A stretch of 64,000 nt of DNA from Mytilus trossulus (taxonomy: Eukaryota > Mollusca > Bivalvia > Mytilida > Mytilidae), in assembly GCF_036588685.1 (NCBI RefSeq), contig NC_086383.1:35906171-35970170 (forward strand), in the 5' to 3' direction. Below, one piece after another: positions 36,181-46,400 of this stretch (position 1 is its first letter; every line of letters starts with the position of its first letter). The notes beneath the pieces were generated by a model. That model did no database searches, was not told the DNA's origin, and worked only from the letters and a program-made list of their open reading frames with translations. The position numbers were made by a program, and so were the translations under genes.

Positions 36181-36808
36181 AGTTAGCTGGCTGATTGTTT
36201 GATATCAAGTAGTTTGAAGATGACTTTGTACAATGCAAGCAATTGTTTATCTACCTAATGATGTTACATATATAACGCTACCTACATTTCCTTTGTTAGG
36301 TAGGTTCTGATTTAATAACTTCAATGATTTGACATATTTGTTGTTAATTTTCTCTATTCACCTGATACAGTAGAATTTCATTACTTATATATGATTAGCC
36401 ATAACAGTTGATATTAATACATCGTAAGCCAACGGTTAAATAAGGGACCGTAATTAAAACGTCCAATACAAAAGAATAATCTGCTGATGTAGCTAATTAA
36501 GGATTTGTCACGTGATTTTGAGATATTAATGCTTTTATTATCATCATCAAGAACATTTTTGTTATAATATTCAGATAGTTCGTCGTTCATAAATGCTTTC
36601 AAATAACATAATTGAGTGGTTCACTTCTTGATAACGTAAATCAGCAATGTTAACATATATAACATGCATTTGAAACTATCATAAAACTCTTAGCAACTAG
36701 TGATACCCATGTTAGTGTTGGGTATTCTGAAGTTCTCAAAATACTTTAAAAATATTGAAATGTTGATGAATTTCTAAAGAGCGTGTGTGTACAGCACCAA
36801 CAGGGAAA
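36181..36808 (+). other. 5' flank of GPCR2, no exon identified
   Basis: Conserved with 17835-18449. Open readings upstream of the ATG are interrupted; a non-coding first exon is possible but not shown. Confidence 0.4.
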
Positions 36809-37768
36809 ATGGTTAAGACCTTACCGTATATGTATATATCCTTTATTATACTAGGAACAACATCGTGTGCGGCCAATGCAACCTTAATATGGATTATTCT
36901 TCGAAACAGGAATTTCAGAACAATATCAAATGTTATCATTGTGAGTTTGGCTACAAGTGATTTCTTATTAGGGTTTATAGTATCTCCTATGGAAATGATG
37001 CATCATTTGTTGCCAGATTTTGACGTTATTGGATATGGATGCTTAGCCCATCAAGTAGTAATGATTTTCGTGCCACTTGTTTCTATCGTCCATCTGTTGT
37101 TGGTTGCAATTGAAAGATTTGTTAAGATTGTGTACCCTCTGCATTATCACAGTATAGCTACTAGATCCCGCGCAGTAATCTTAATTGGTTTAACGTGGTT
37201 GTTTCCCTTTACTGTGAGTCTGCTACCGTTTATGGGGATACACCAAAACATGGAATCGACTAACACCACGGATAGCACATGTGCTACCTTAGACATGCTA
37301 CCGTGTCCATACTTAAATACTGTACTGGGCATGATTGGTGTGATCTGTGTCTTCATGGTCATTCTTTATTCGGTGATTATGAAAATTGCGTACAGACATG
37401 CAAAAGAATTGAGGAAAATTCGGATCCCGAAACAAAAGGGTAAGATTTTTAAATCGTCGGAATTAAAGGCACTAATTGTTTTAGTAATGACAGTGATGTA
37501 CTTTGTATTGTCATGGGCTCCGTTTAGTGTATCTGTTATAGATGAATGTATATCTGGGCAGATAGCCAGCTATTATACACCAGCAATATTTATCGCTTAT
37601 TTTAATTCCACTGTCAATCCTTTGATTTATGGGATAGGTAATAGGGATCTCAGAAACTCCTTCATTGCAATTTGCAGTAAACAAAAAAGGAACGAAATAG
37701 CACCTTTTATTACGGCTACTACTGCTGTCTCAATGACAGAGCGAAAGACAGCAGAAACCAATATGTAA
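36809..37768 (+). CDS. Class A (rhodopsin-like) G protein-coupled receptor, 319 aa
   Basis: Single-exon seven-transmembrane receptor in the plasma membrane, expected to couple an extracellular ligand to a G protein. Seen: TM1 about residues 5-31 with N23 (1.50), SLATSDF with D51 (2.50) in TM2, C78 before TM3 for the disulfide to the loop cysteines (C158 or C166), ERF at 102-104 in place of DRY, SWAP at 235-238 in place of CWxP, and NPLIY at 270-274 followed by a short tail. The N-terminus is only a few residues long. The ATG at 36809 is chosen because an upstream GTG frame has no ATG and the paralog shares this ATG. The TM4 and loop pattern is loosely like adenosine/amine-type receptors; the ligand cannot be told. 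Intact paralog of the frameshifted copy at 18450-19431. A short upstream coding exon cannot be excluded. Confidence 0.9.
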   Translation: MVKTLPYMYISFIILGTTSCAANATLIWIILRNRNFRTISNVIIVSLATSDFLLGFIVSPMEMMHHLLPDFDVIGYGCLAHQVVMIFVPLVSIVHLLLVAIERFVKIVYPLHYHSIATRSRAVILIGLTWLFPFTVSLLPFMGIHQNMESTNTTDSTCATLDMLPCPYLNTVLGMIGVICVFMVILYSVIMKIAYRHAKELRKIRIPKQKGKIFKSSELKALIVLVMTVMYFVLSWAPFSVSVIDECISGQIASYYTPAIFIAYFNSTVNPLIYGIGNRDLRNSFIAICSKQKRNEIAPFITATTAVSMTERKTAETNM

Positions 37769-37984
37769 TTCAACAATGTTCAAATGGAAAAGACTACATC
37801 TATAAAATACTGGAACTTTGAACGAGAATGACTGAGTAACATAAAAGTGCAATTTTGTAGTTATGAAATACACTTTTTACGTACAATGTATTTATTATTT
37901 ATTGGTTTTAACAATTAATCCAATGTCTGTGCGTTTGGGGTACTTTTTGGGGTTTCCATTTGCTAATAGAAGGCAAGACAAATA

Positions 37985-38225
37985 AAGGTAACAGGTAAAA
38001 AGTAAGATCACAAAAATACTGAAATTAGAGGAAAATCAATTCGGAAAGTCCATAATCACATGGCAAAATCAAATAACGAAACGCATTAAAAACGAATGGA
38101 CAAGAACTGTCATATTTCTGACTTGGTACAGTCATTTTCAAATGTAGAAAATGGTGGATTTAACCTGGTTTTGTAGCGCTTACCCTCTCACTTTGATGAC
38201 AGTCTCATCAAATTCCGTAATATAT
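37985..38225 (+). repeat. Interspersed repeat family R5, copy 1
   Basis: From AAGTAAGATCACAAAAATAC to ACAGTCTCATCAAATTCCGT. It matches 41318-41548 closely. Inverted fragments of its start occur at about 27825-27870 and 40935-40995. Confidence 0.85.
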
Positions 38226-38239
38226 AAAGAACTAGTTTG

Positions 38240-38905
38240 TAAAATCATGATCATGGTTTTCTGTTAAGTTTACTGTTAATCAAAAGCAACTCAAATAACA
38301 GTGATATGTTGTAAACAAAAGACTAGTTTTCAAATTCATGATCATTGTTTTTGTTAAGTAAACTGTTCATCAACGGCAACACAAACATATCATGTGTATG
38401 TGATAGGTTATAAACAAATGACTAATTTTTAAATTCATGTTCATTGTTTTCAGTTTAGTTTACCGTATAATCAAAGGCAACACAAATGGAGGTGATAGGT
38501 TATGTACAAAACACTTTTTTCAAATTTATAATCATAGTTTTCTGTTTAGTTTACTGTATAATCAAAGGCAACACAAATGGAGGTGATATGTTATGTACAA
38601 AGGACTTTTTTCAAATTAATAATCATTGTTTACTATTTAGATTACTGTTAATCAAAGTTAACACAAATAGAAGTGATAGGTAATATACAAAGGACTAGTT
38701 AACAAATACGTGCTCTTTTTAGTTTACTATTCATCAAAAGCAACACAAATGAGGTGATAGATTATATACCAAGGACTGGTTTTCAATTGATGCTAATGAA
38801 AGGCAACACAAATAGAGGTGATATGTTATAAACAAAGGACTAGTTTTCTAATTCATAATCATTGTTAACTGTATAGTATACTTTTAATTAAAGGCAACAC
38901 AAAAA
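38240..38905 (+). repeat. Tandem array, about 65-120 bp units, eight copies
   Basis: The anchor AAGGCAACACAAATGGAGGT recurs near 38281, 38353, 38473, 38562, 38653, 38734, 38800 and 38890. In between lie CAAATTCATGATCATTGTTT and TTTAGTTTACTGTTAATCAA words. The matching place after GPCR1 (19705-19850) has two units. The 65-codon frame at 38486-38683 is array sequence. Confidence 0.85.
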
Positions 38906-39739
38906 AGACGTGAAAGGTTCTTTTCTTCTTCTACGATACGTGTACTGTAGCGGCTTCAAAAACGTTGAAATATCTAAGGAAAACATGAAAATATAATCAA
39001 TTTACGTGCATACTGTTAAATCATCAACTTTTTCCTTTGCTTTTGCTTATGTCATTTAAAATTCGTCGATTGTACAAGGCTTAAAATGGGATTAGAAAAA
39101 TGCGCGTTTCATCAATATAAAACATGGTGCTTGAATCAACAAAAATGACTGTGAATAATAATCCTGCTCCGACGAATCCAGATAATAAAGTGTTATTTTC
39201 TTTTTACGAATGCAACCTGATTTTACCAGATTTTTTTATCATGCATCTTATAAATTTCCACCTTCTAAATATTGCATTCGGTTGCATAAGTTGACTTATT
39301 ACAACGTGTCAATCATGATTTATGAATTAGGTACTATTTTAGGGTTATATAAGAGATAGTCCCATCAACAACTGGTGATATCGCGTCATTAGTTGTGCAT
39401 TATCAACGAATTGCAACCGGATTTTCATCACTAGTGCAACAGGGACTAATAACTCCTTCTTGTGACCGTTATCAAATTCTGGTGGTTTGGGTAGAGGTCG
39501 TTTAGTCATTTTTGTTTGTTCTGTGTATTGTTTTGTTGTGCGTCGGTGTCCTTTTTTTTATTTTAAAAGTTTTTCAATGCCATGCTTGATTACATTGATT
39601 AAACCCCTTATCTTGACAGAATACGAAATAAAATTGTTTTGTACATGGAAAGCCTTTTTTTAGTTTGAAAAAAAAACAGTATTCAACAATGATACATCTT
39701 GCATACGATGCATCACAAATGTTTACCTCAAAAACTTAC
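38906..39739. other. 3' flank of GPCR2 duplication unit
   Basis: Homologous in blocks to 19850-21090. No exon seen apart from the segment at 39740-39905. Confidence 0.45.
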
Positions 39740-39905
39740 ATGTGACACCCATCACGTTGCTCGTGTTAGAACAAATTCGTTGATAAATCTCGTCCGGTGA
39801 TGGCACATTCGGAAAAAGATGATGTATAAATGCCTGACGATCTATGTAGTCAAAAAGGGACTTAGAATAGCAGAATAAATACAAGGTCATCGTTACCATG
39901 TTCAC
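39740..39905 (-). other. Possible coding exon on the minus strand, unidentified
   Basis: An open frame lies between a CAG acceptor (before 39905) and a strong GTAAGT donor (after 39740). It includes the phrases DYIDRQAFIHHLFPNVPSPD and EIYQRICSNTSNVMGV. The corresponding segment near GPCR1 (about 21095-21165) keeps NVPSxxEIYQR-like sequence but has lost the GT donor. Conservation between the duplicates plus splice signals argue for a real or recently real exon. I do not recognise the family, and I find no partner exons. Confidence 0.35.
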
Positions 39906-41317
39906 CTGACGTAGTTGGAACTTTACTTTATCACAAAGTCTACATAATAAAATACCTGTACAAAATCAGGAGTATGACAGTTGTTGAATTTGCATTGCTA
40001 TAAGACGTGTCACGGTACTTTTCCTTCCAAAATTCATCTATATAGGTAAGACGTTATATTTGTAATTCTTGGGAACTTGTTTCACAAATTCAAATTTGAC
40101 GTCATTTTGAGCCTTACACTGGGTTTTAGCTAACACGGCTGTGTATTTTTGTAATGTGTCCGCTATTATTTTGTAGCTAGTCACCACTTCAGTTTAATCA
40201 TGTAGATCTATTGCATAGTCATTATATAAAATTTAATGTTCACAAAAGTATGAACTATTCTAAATTCTAAATAATGTGGATGTTCTTGTCCCAGTTGTAT
40301 TGGTTACATTTTGTTTCGGGACTTTTGGTCCTCAGAGCTTTTCAACTGTGTCCTTGTTTTGGCTTTCAAACTTAGCGTCATTGGTTTGTCTTGTGTGGAC
40401 GTGGCGCACGTCTGGTGTATTAAAGTTTTAACCTGGTACATTTGTTGGCTTTATTCGTTTGTTTCTCTGTCCTATTTTCTCTCATTTATTTGTATTTTTT
40501 TCTCTCATTTATTTGTATTTTAGTCCTGTCATGTAATATTGACATTTTAATGTTATAGTTAACATTGCCATTAAAGCAGGAGGTTTGGCATGCCACAAAA
40601 CCAGGTTCAACTCTCCATTTTTATTTTAAAATGCTTGTTCCAAGTCAGGGAAATGGCCATTGCTATATTATAGTTCGTTTCTGTGTGTGTAAGATTTTAG
40701 TGTTGTGTGGGTTTTTTACTGTGTCGTAGTTCTCTTATATGCTGATGCTGTTGCGTTTCCCTCAGTTTTAGTTTGTTACCCAGGTTTGTTTTTTCTATAT
40801 CGACTTATGAATTTCGAACAGTGGTATACTACTGTTGCATTTATTTATCCATTCAATTGATGTACTTGAGCTTTTGGTTTTCCTGTTTTGTTAGGGACTT
40901 TTTTGGTTTTTGGTTTATCGTTTGATTAAGGACTTTCCGTTTGGAATTTTCCTCGAAGTTCAGTATTTTTGTGAATTTACTTTTTCAGGAATTTGACCGC
41001 TTTTTATCTAATCATTTTTATGTTGGTTTTGCCGTTTGATAAGGAACATGTGCTTATTCTTTTGAGTTCGTTTTTTTTTTGTTATTTTACATTTTATATG
41101 GGTATCATGTTTCTTCTATGGACCTGTCCGTATCTGAATAATGATGTATGAGAATAATCAGTCGTTGCTATGCAGAATAAAATGTGTTTAACAATTAGTT
41201 CCTAATACATGATTGATCAATCCATCAACAGTCTATGACAGATAAAAAAATCTGTCACACCCTTTACTAGTGAAGGCGGAAATAAATTATCTCTTTGATT
41301 TTAAACGTAAAGAAGAA
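39906..41317. repeat. Intergenic DNA; diverged R1 at 40270-40437 and other degraded repeats
   Basis: 40270-40437 is an old inverted R1 (GGACGTGGCGCACGTCTGGT in place of the usual core). 40560-41100 contains degraded interspersed repeats (CATTCAATTGATGTACTTGA; TTTTCCTCGAAGTTCAGTAT). No gene. Confidence 0.5.
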
Positions 41318-41548
41318 AACAACACAAAAAGTAAAATCACAAAAATACTGAACTTAGAGGAAAATCAGTTCAGAAAGTCCATAATCACATGGCAAAATCA
41401 AATAACAAAACGCATCAAAAATGAATGGACAAGAACTGTAATTTTCCTGACTTGGTACAGGCATTTTCAAATGTAGAAAATGGTGGATTAAACCGGGTTC
41501 TATAGCGCTAACCCTCTCACTTTAATGACAGTCTCATCAAATTCCGTT
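41318..41548 (+). repeat. Interspersed repeat family R5, copy 2
   Basis: Closely matches 37985-38225. The 68-codon frame at 41270-41476 (Lys/Asn-rich) is repeat sequence. Confidence 0.85.
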
Positions 41549-42129
41549 ATATTTACATTGATGCGTTAAATAAATAGACACAATAAATAAAATAGTCAAA
41601 ACAAACGAGAGTCTATTAAATTAGCAGAAACACAACGCAGAATTTTCATGTAAAGTGCCTTGTTATGTTATGTCAAAAACATAAAAAGTTTAATCTAAAG
41701 ATGAAGAAAATAGTTCGTAAAGAGTAAAACTCCATGATCCTCAGGAAAAAAATGGTGTTCGTATACCATACTAAATAGTTATGTGTGGTTGTGAACTGTA
41801 TATTGTTTTGTTCGGAAACTATATAATCCTAACGTTGAAAAGAAAGTTAAGTTTACGGAATATGGGGATACAGATACATGTACATGTAAGAGTATTGAAG
41901 CCACTTTTAGTATTCAAATAACCTTCTTTGTGCTATCATCGTTGTAATTAATATATCTTGGAAGTTCAAAAATGAAAGTCAATATAGGAACGTGGTTATG
42001 TGTGCTTAAGTGTAAACATGTTATTGTGTTGATTGTGCGGAAAGAACAAAACCAAATAGGTCAAAATTTACAATCGAGGGTCTAGATGGGTCTTTTTTTT
42101 ACATGTTTCTATATAATTCAGTGTCGCTT
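41549..42129. other. Intergenic DNA, nothing recognised
   Basis: AT-rich; no exon, RNA gene or paired repeat. Confidence 0.5.
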
Positions 42130-42243
42130 TTCTGTTAGATCTGTAAATTTGCTTTCACAAATTTTTGGTTCTTCCCTCGCCGGGATTCGAACCCATGCTA
42201 CTGTGATATCGTGACACCAAATCGCTTGCACTGCAGCCGTCAC
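42130..42243 (-). mobile_element. tRNA-derived SINE, inverted diverged copy
   Basis: The B box reads GGTTCGAATCC on the minus strand (42183-42193). The flanking ACCAAATCGCTTGCACTGCA matches the body of 15685-15850. The A box region is decayed. Confidence 0.75.
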
Positions 42244-43024
42244 AAAGCAGTTGGTTGTAAAGTGAAGTAGTTTCTTACATCTTTTCAAATGTATTATCTG
42301 GTGATCAAACAGTCAAGCTTTAATAAAAAAAGACTTCTTAAATGTGTAGACAGCTAAAATTAGTTTTCAGAGAGAACCACCTGACAGGATATTTTTTAAA
42401 TAAAAATAATCACTTGAACGTTGGATTATATAAAGTGTTTACTCATATCCTTTCAGGAAGTCAACATTCTTCACGGGAAATAACCTTTGTTTAATAAGTC
42501 ACTTAGGGCTTATATATTTGGCTCAAAATAGAAAAAACAATAAGGACCATATTATGTATTCCAATTGAATTTATCAAATCTTTCATGAGAAATAACTTCG
42601 CCAATAGCTTTGAGGGATGTCAGTTTCTTGACAGGAATAGATTAATATAAAAAAAAATACTTTGGACAATAGATCAGTTCAAAATCACAGAAACAGTGAC
42701 TGGTCCTCGTCTGAATGAAAAGATCATCAAATTCATGACTGTCAAAGGAGGATATATTCTAAAATATAACCATCTTTGGACTTTGATCAGTTTAATAACT
42801 CATAAGTAATAATTGCTTTCCATCTATATGATAATATGCACACATTGTTTAACCAATGCAAACATTTAGTTGTCACTAGGCTAAGCACTACTAAGGTCAT
42901 CAATGACAGACATCTTTGATTTTCACTAATATCAAATGTAAGAAATGTACCCACAAAACTTAATTGAAGGCATGTTACTATTTATGCAAATAATGGAACA
43001 AATTTTGGGCACTTTTAAATACAA
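42244..43024. other. Intergenic DNA, nothing recognised
   Basis: No exon or paired repeat found. Confidence 0.45.
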
Positions 43025-43186
43025 TTAAGGTGGTACCACACATCTTGACTAAAATTAATTTTCATTTGCTATGTAGTAGTTTGACAAATACTTATTTTGA
43101 TTATGAAGCTTACTATTTCCTTAACAGTTGAAAAAGATTAAAACATTCAGCTGAATTTTACAGAGTTATCTCCCTGTACTGTTATG
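43025..43186 (-). mobile_element. MITE family M1, truncated inverted copy
   Basis: TTAAGGTGGTACC at the left. The interior is the reverse complement of 28050-28190 (CAGAGTTATCTCCC; AAATACTTATTTTGATTATG). The far terminal repeat is missing. It lies just beyond the 3' end of the cathepsin B gene. Confidence 0.8.
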
Positions 43187-43202
43187 CCAATAAACTACAT
43201 AC

Positions 43203-43208
43203 TTTATT
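43203..43208 (-). terminator. Possible polyadenylation signal of cathepsin B
   Basis: AATAAA on the minus strand about 230 bp after the stop codon. Another AATAAA lies within 10 bp of the stop and is too close to be the likely site. Confidence 0.35.
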
Positions 43209-43438
43209 GGGTGAACAATATGATATATGCAAATAACTGGAAAGTCATTCTTAATTGCCATCTCCAGTGCTTGTTACCTTCAGTTACCAATATTGGTTGA
43301 TGTTGACCATTGAATTCATTATAACAATAACAACATAATTCAAAACATTAATTTTAATTACAAAAATATATTATTTCATATAAATGTATGTAATTTTAAC
43401 AAATTATAAAAAAGGTCTAATTATTCTGTTTTTATTTT

Positions 43439-46400
43439 TTAGCTCATTTTTGGTTCTCCTCCTACAATACCAGATTCAATACCACATTCATCATTACCTC
43501 TAAGAATCTTGAAGAAACCTGTAAATAGAAAATTATGATTTTTTTAGAAAACAACACACATTATAAAAGAAGGGACAAAAGATACCAGATGAACTGTCAA
43601 ACTTATAGATTGAAAATAAACTGACAAAATAATGGTTAAATATAAAAAAAGACAAACAGACAAATAATAGTACAGAAGACAAAGCATAGAAAACTAAGAC
43701 TAAGCAACATGAACCCCAAACAAACTATTTGTGATCTCAGGTGCTCCTCAAGGGTATAAACTATTAAGTCTCATTTTCAAGAGGCAACAATTTTTCAGTC
43801 AGCCAATGACAATTTGCTTCCCTCTTTGTATTCTAAATTTAAAAAAATTATAAGATTTTGTAATGTACACATAATGAGAATGTGAAGGTCATATTTTAGG
43901 AGAATTATATGTACCATATTAGGACTTTTTGATTATCAGCCCTGATAGTATCAGCCCTGATAGATACCAAGTAAATGATTAGCTACATCAGACAAATAAC
44001 AAAAAGTGAAAACTTCTGGCAAACACAACCATGTAAATTTATGTTTTGAGTAGTAAAACCTTAGTCATGTTAAACATTTAGAATCATTAAACAATAAATA
44101 TAAACAGTAAATATACAGTAAATTGAAAACTGATATTCCATGTAAATACGAAATTGAAAACTGGTAAATATTGTACTGATAAATCAATCGAACAACATTT
44201 TTATTGCTGTTCTTGATCATGAGAGAACATGATTTTTTTTAATAGTTTTACATTGTCTTATCCGAGCCTTTTATAGCTGACTATGCGTAATGGGCTTTGC
44301 TCATTGTTGAAGGCTGTACGGTGACCTATAGTTGTTTTAATGTCTGTGTCTTTTTTTGGTCTTTTGTGGATAGTTGTCTCATTGGCAATCATACCACATC
44401 TTCTTTTTTTTTATATGACACTGTTATTACATGTGACAACTCACTGAGCTGCATACTTGTACATTTCATAAGCCAAACAAACACCTCTCGTTACTGCCAG
44501 ATGGATGAAGTTGAGGGGGACAAATTTTCTTAACCCTACTCATTGTTTTTAGTTCCCCATGATGAAACAAAATACAATATTTAAGCAAAGATAATCTTAA
44601 TATTGCACAAACCTGCACTTCCCCAGTCTTGGTTCCATGAGTTGGCAACCAGCCAGTATTTATCACCATTCTCTGTTCCCCATCCAATAAGTTTAATGGC
44701 ATGGCCTCCTAGAGCACTTCCTGTTGTATGCTTGTATACACCTTGACAAAATAATTAAATGATTAATTGATTGTTGCTAAACATTTAGAAACAGGAAAAA
44801 ATGCATTAATCTGATTTCATTAATCAACAAATTTTGTAGGATTAGTTTGACTGTAGCCACATGTGGAACAGGACCTGCTTATCCATCTATAGAACCAATG
44901 ATTTTGGTAGTGTTCTTGTTACTATGTCTTAGTATTCTATGTCATGTTTTGTGGACTTGTTTGTCTTCAAGTCGATTTTACCTTTTCCACACTAGCATGA
45001 CTAGTTTTTATATTGAATACAAAATTACTATCAAAAAAGGATTAAATTGATAAAAAGGGTTCAAACATCTTGTCAATATATAAATTATTTCAGGACTAAA
45101 CTTAAATGAATGTGGTGTATATCATTCCTATTTTTCATCATGAATATATTCAAGATCTTTTTTAGATATTTTATAGCAGTCTCCTATTTTAATGTTTTAT
45201 CAATAAATTTTCATGATATTTTTGCATATACAAGTTTCAACTAAACAAGGCTGTAATGAAATATTTTTAATTAAAAACACTGATGCATTGACTAAGGCAG
45301 GAATAAATACTGAGACTATAATAAGTTGCAAGCACGTTATTAACATTTCAAGGTAGGCGATTTTTTTTTTTGGAGAACAGCTGGTAATAACTAATCCATG
45401 AACACTAACTGTCAATTACCTGATTTGTAAGTTGGGAAATCAGCATATACTGTGAAAGCGCCCTCTACTGGACCATTAGTCATAATTTCTGTCATAATTT
45501 GTGTCTCCTCTCTTTTGACAGCATAAGCAGACATACCTTAAATGAAACAAAATTAAATATCATGAAACCTTAATAATATCTTTAAATTATATTTTGCATG
45601 ATACTGCTTATAAATGACCTTTAAAAATGTGTAATTTCCCAAGACATCATAAGCTTAAGAGGACCATTTTCTTGCTGTGTTGAAGACTCAATGGCTGACT
45701 TTGGTTGTTTTCTGCTTTGATCTTGTATTGTTTTTTGATACATTCCCCATTTCAGTTTAAGAAATAATTCCTTCATGTCATGTTCTATGCTCATTTTAAC
45801 ATGGGTAGGCATTATATTTGTCAATATTTGACAAAAACTTTGTCCAAGTAAAATTTTATGAAGTTGAGATTATAAATTTAAAGAAATAATGTTTGCCAAA
45901 AAACATATGATAGTTCATTTGTTTCAATACAAATAACATATAATTTATTTATTATAAATTTGATTAATTTTTTAAATCTGATATTTAAAATGTTTGTTGC
46001 TAAAAAATTTTCACTAAGTTTATATGTCATATGAATAGTAAAGACTTACCGAAATGTTTATCTTGAGTATAAGATACATTATAACCGGCTTCACATTTAT
46101 GAGTACATTTTGGGGTCTTAGAATCTTTCTTTGCACATGGTTCAAGTTTGCCAACGACATGATGGTCACATGCCTTAATGGTGTATGGCTGACATCCCTA
46201 TAAAATAAATATTTTTCAATAAGCATGAAGAATACACAAACAATAATAAAATACATATTCAATAACAGGAACAATGACGAATCAAATTTTTTTTTGTTGG
46301 TACATGTACCAATTTTTTTGGATTGAGAAATAATAAGATTTGTTTGGACATCAAAATATATCAACTATCAGATTTGGTATAAGTCTGTTTATGGGACATT

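Larger units (their letters stand above)
35215..39905 (+). repeat. Segmental duplication copy 2 (GPCR2 unit)
   Basis: Homologous to 16400-21190 in the same orientation; anchors are listed there. Specific to this copy are the R1 insertion at 35766-36179, the R5 repeat at 37985-38225 and the expanded 38240-38905 array. The similarity is highest across the receptor itself and falls off in the flanks. Confidence 0.8.
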
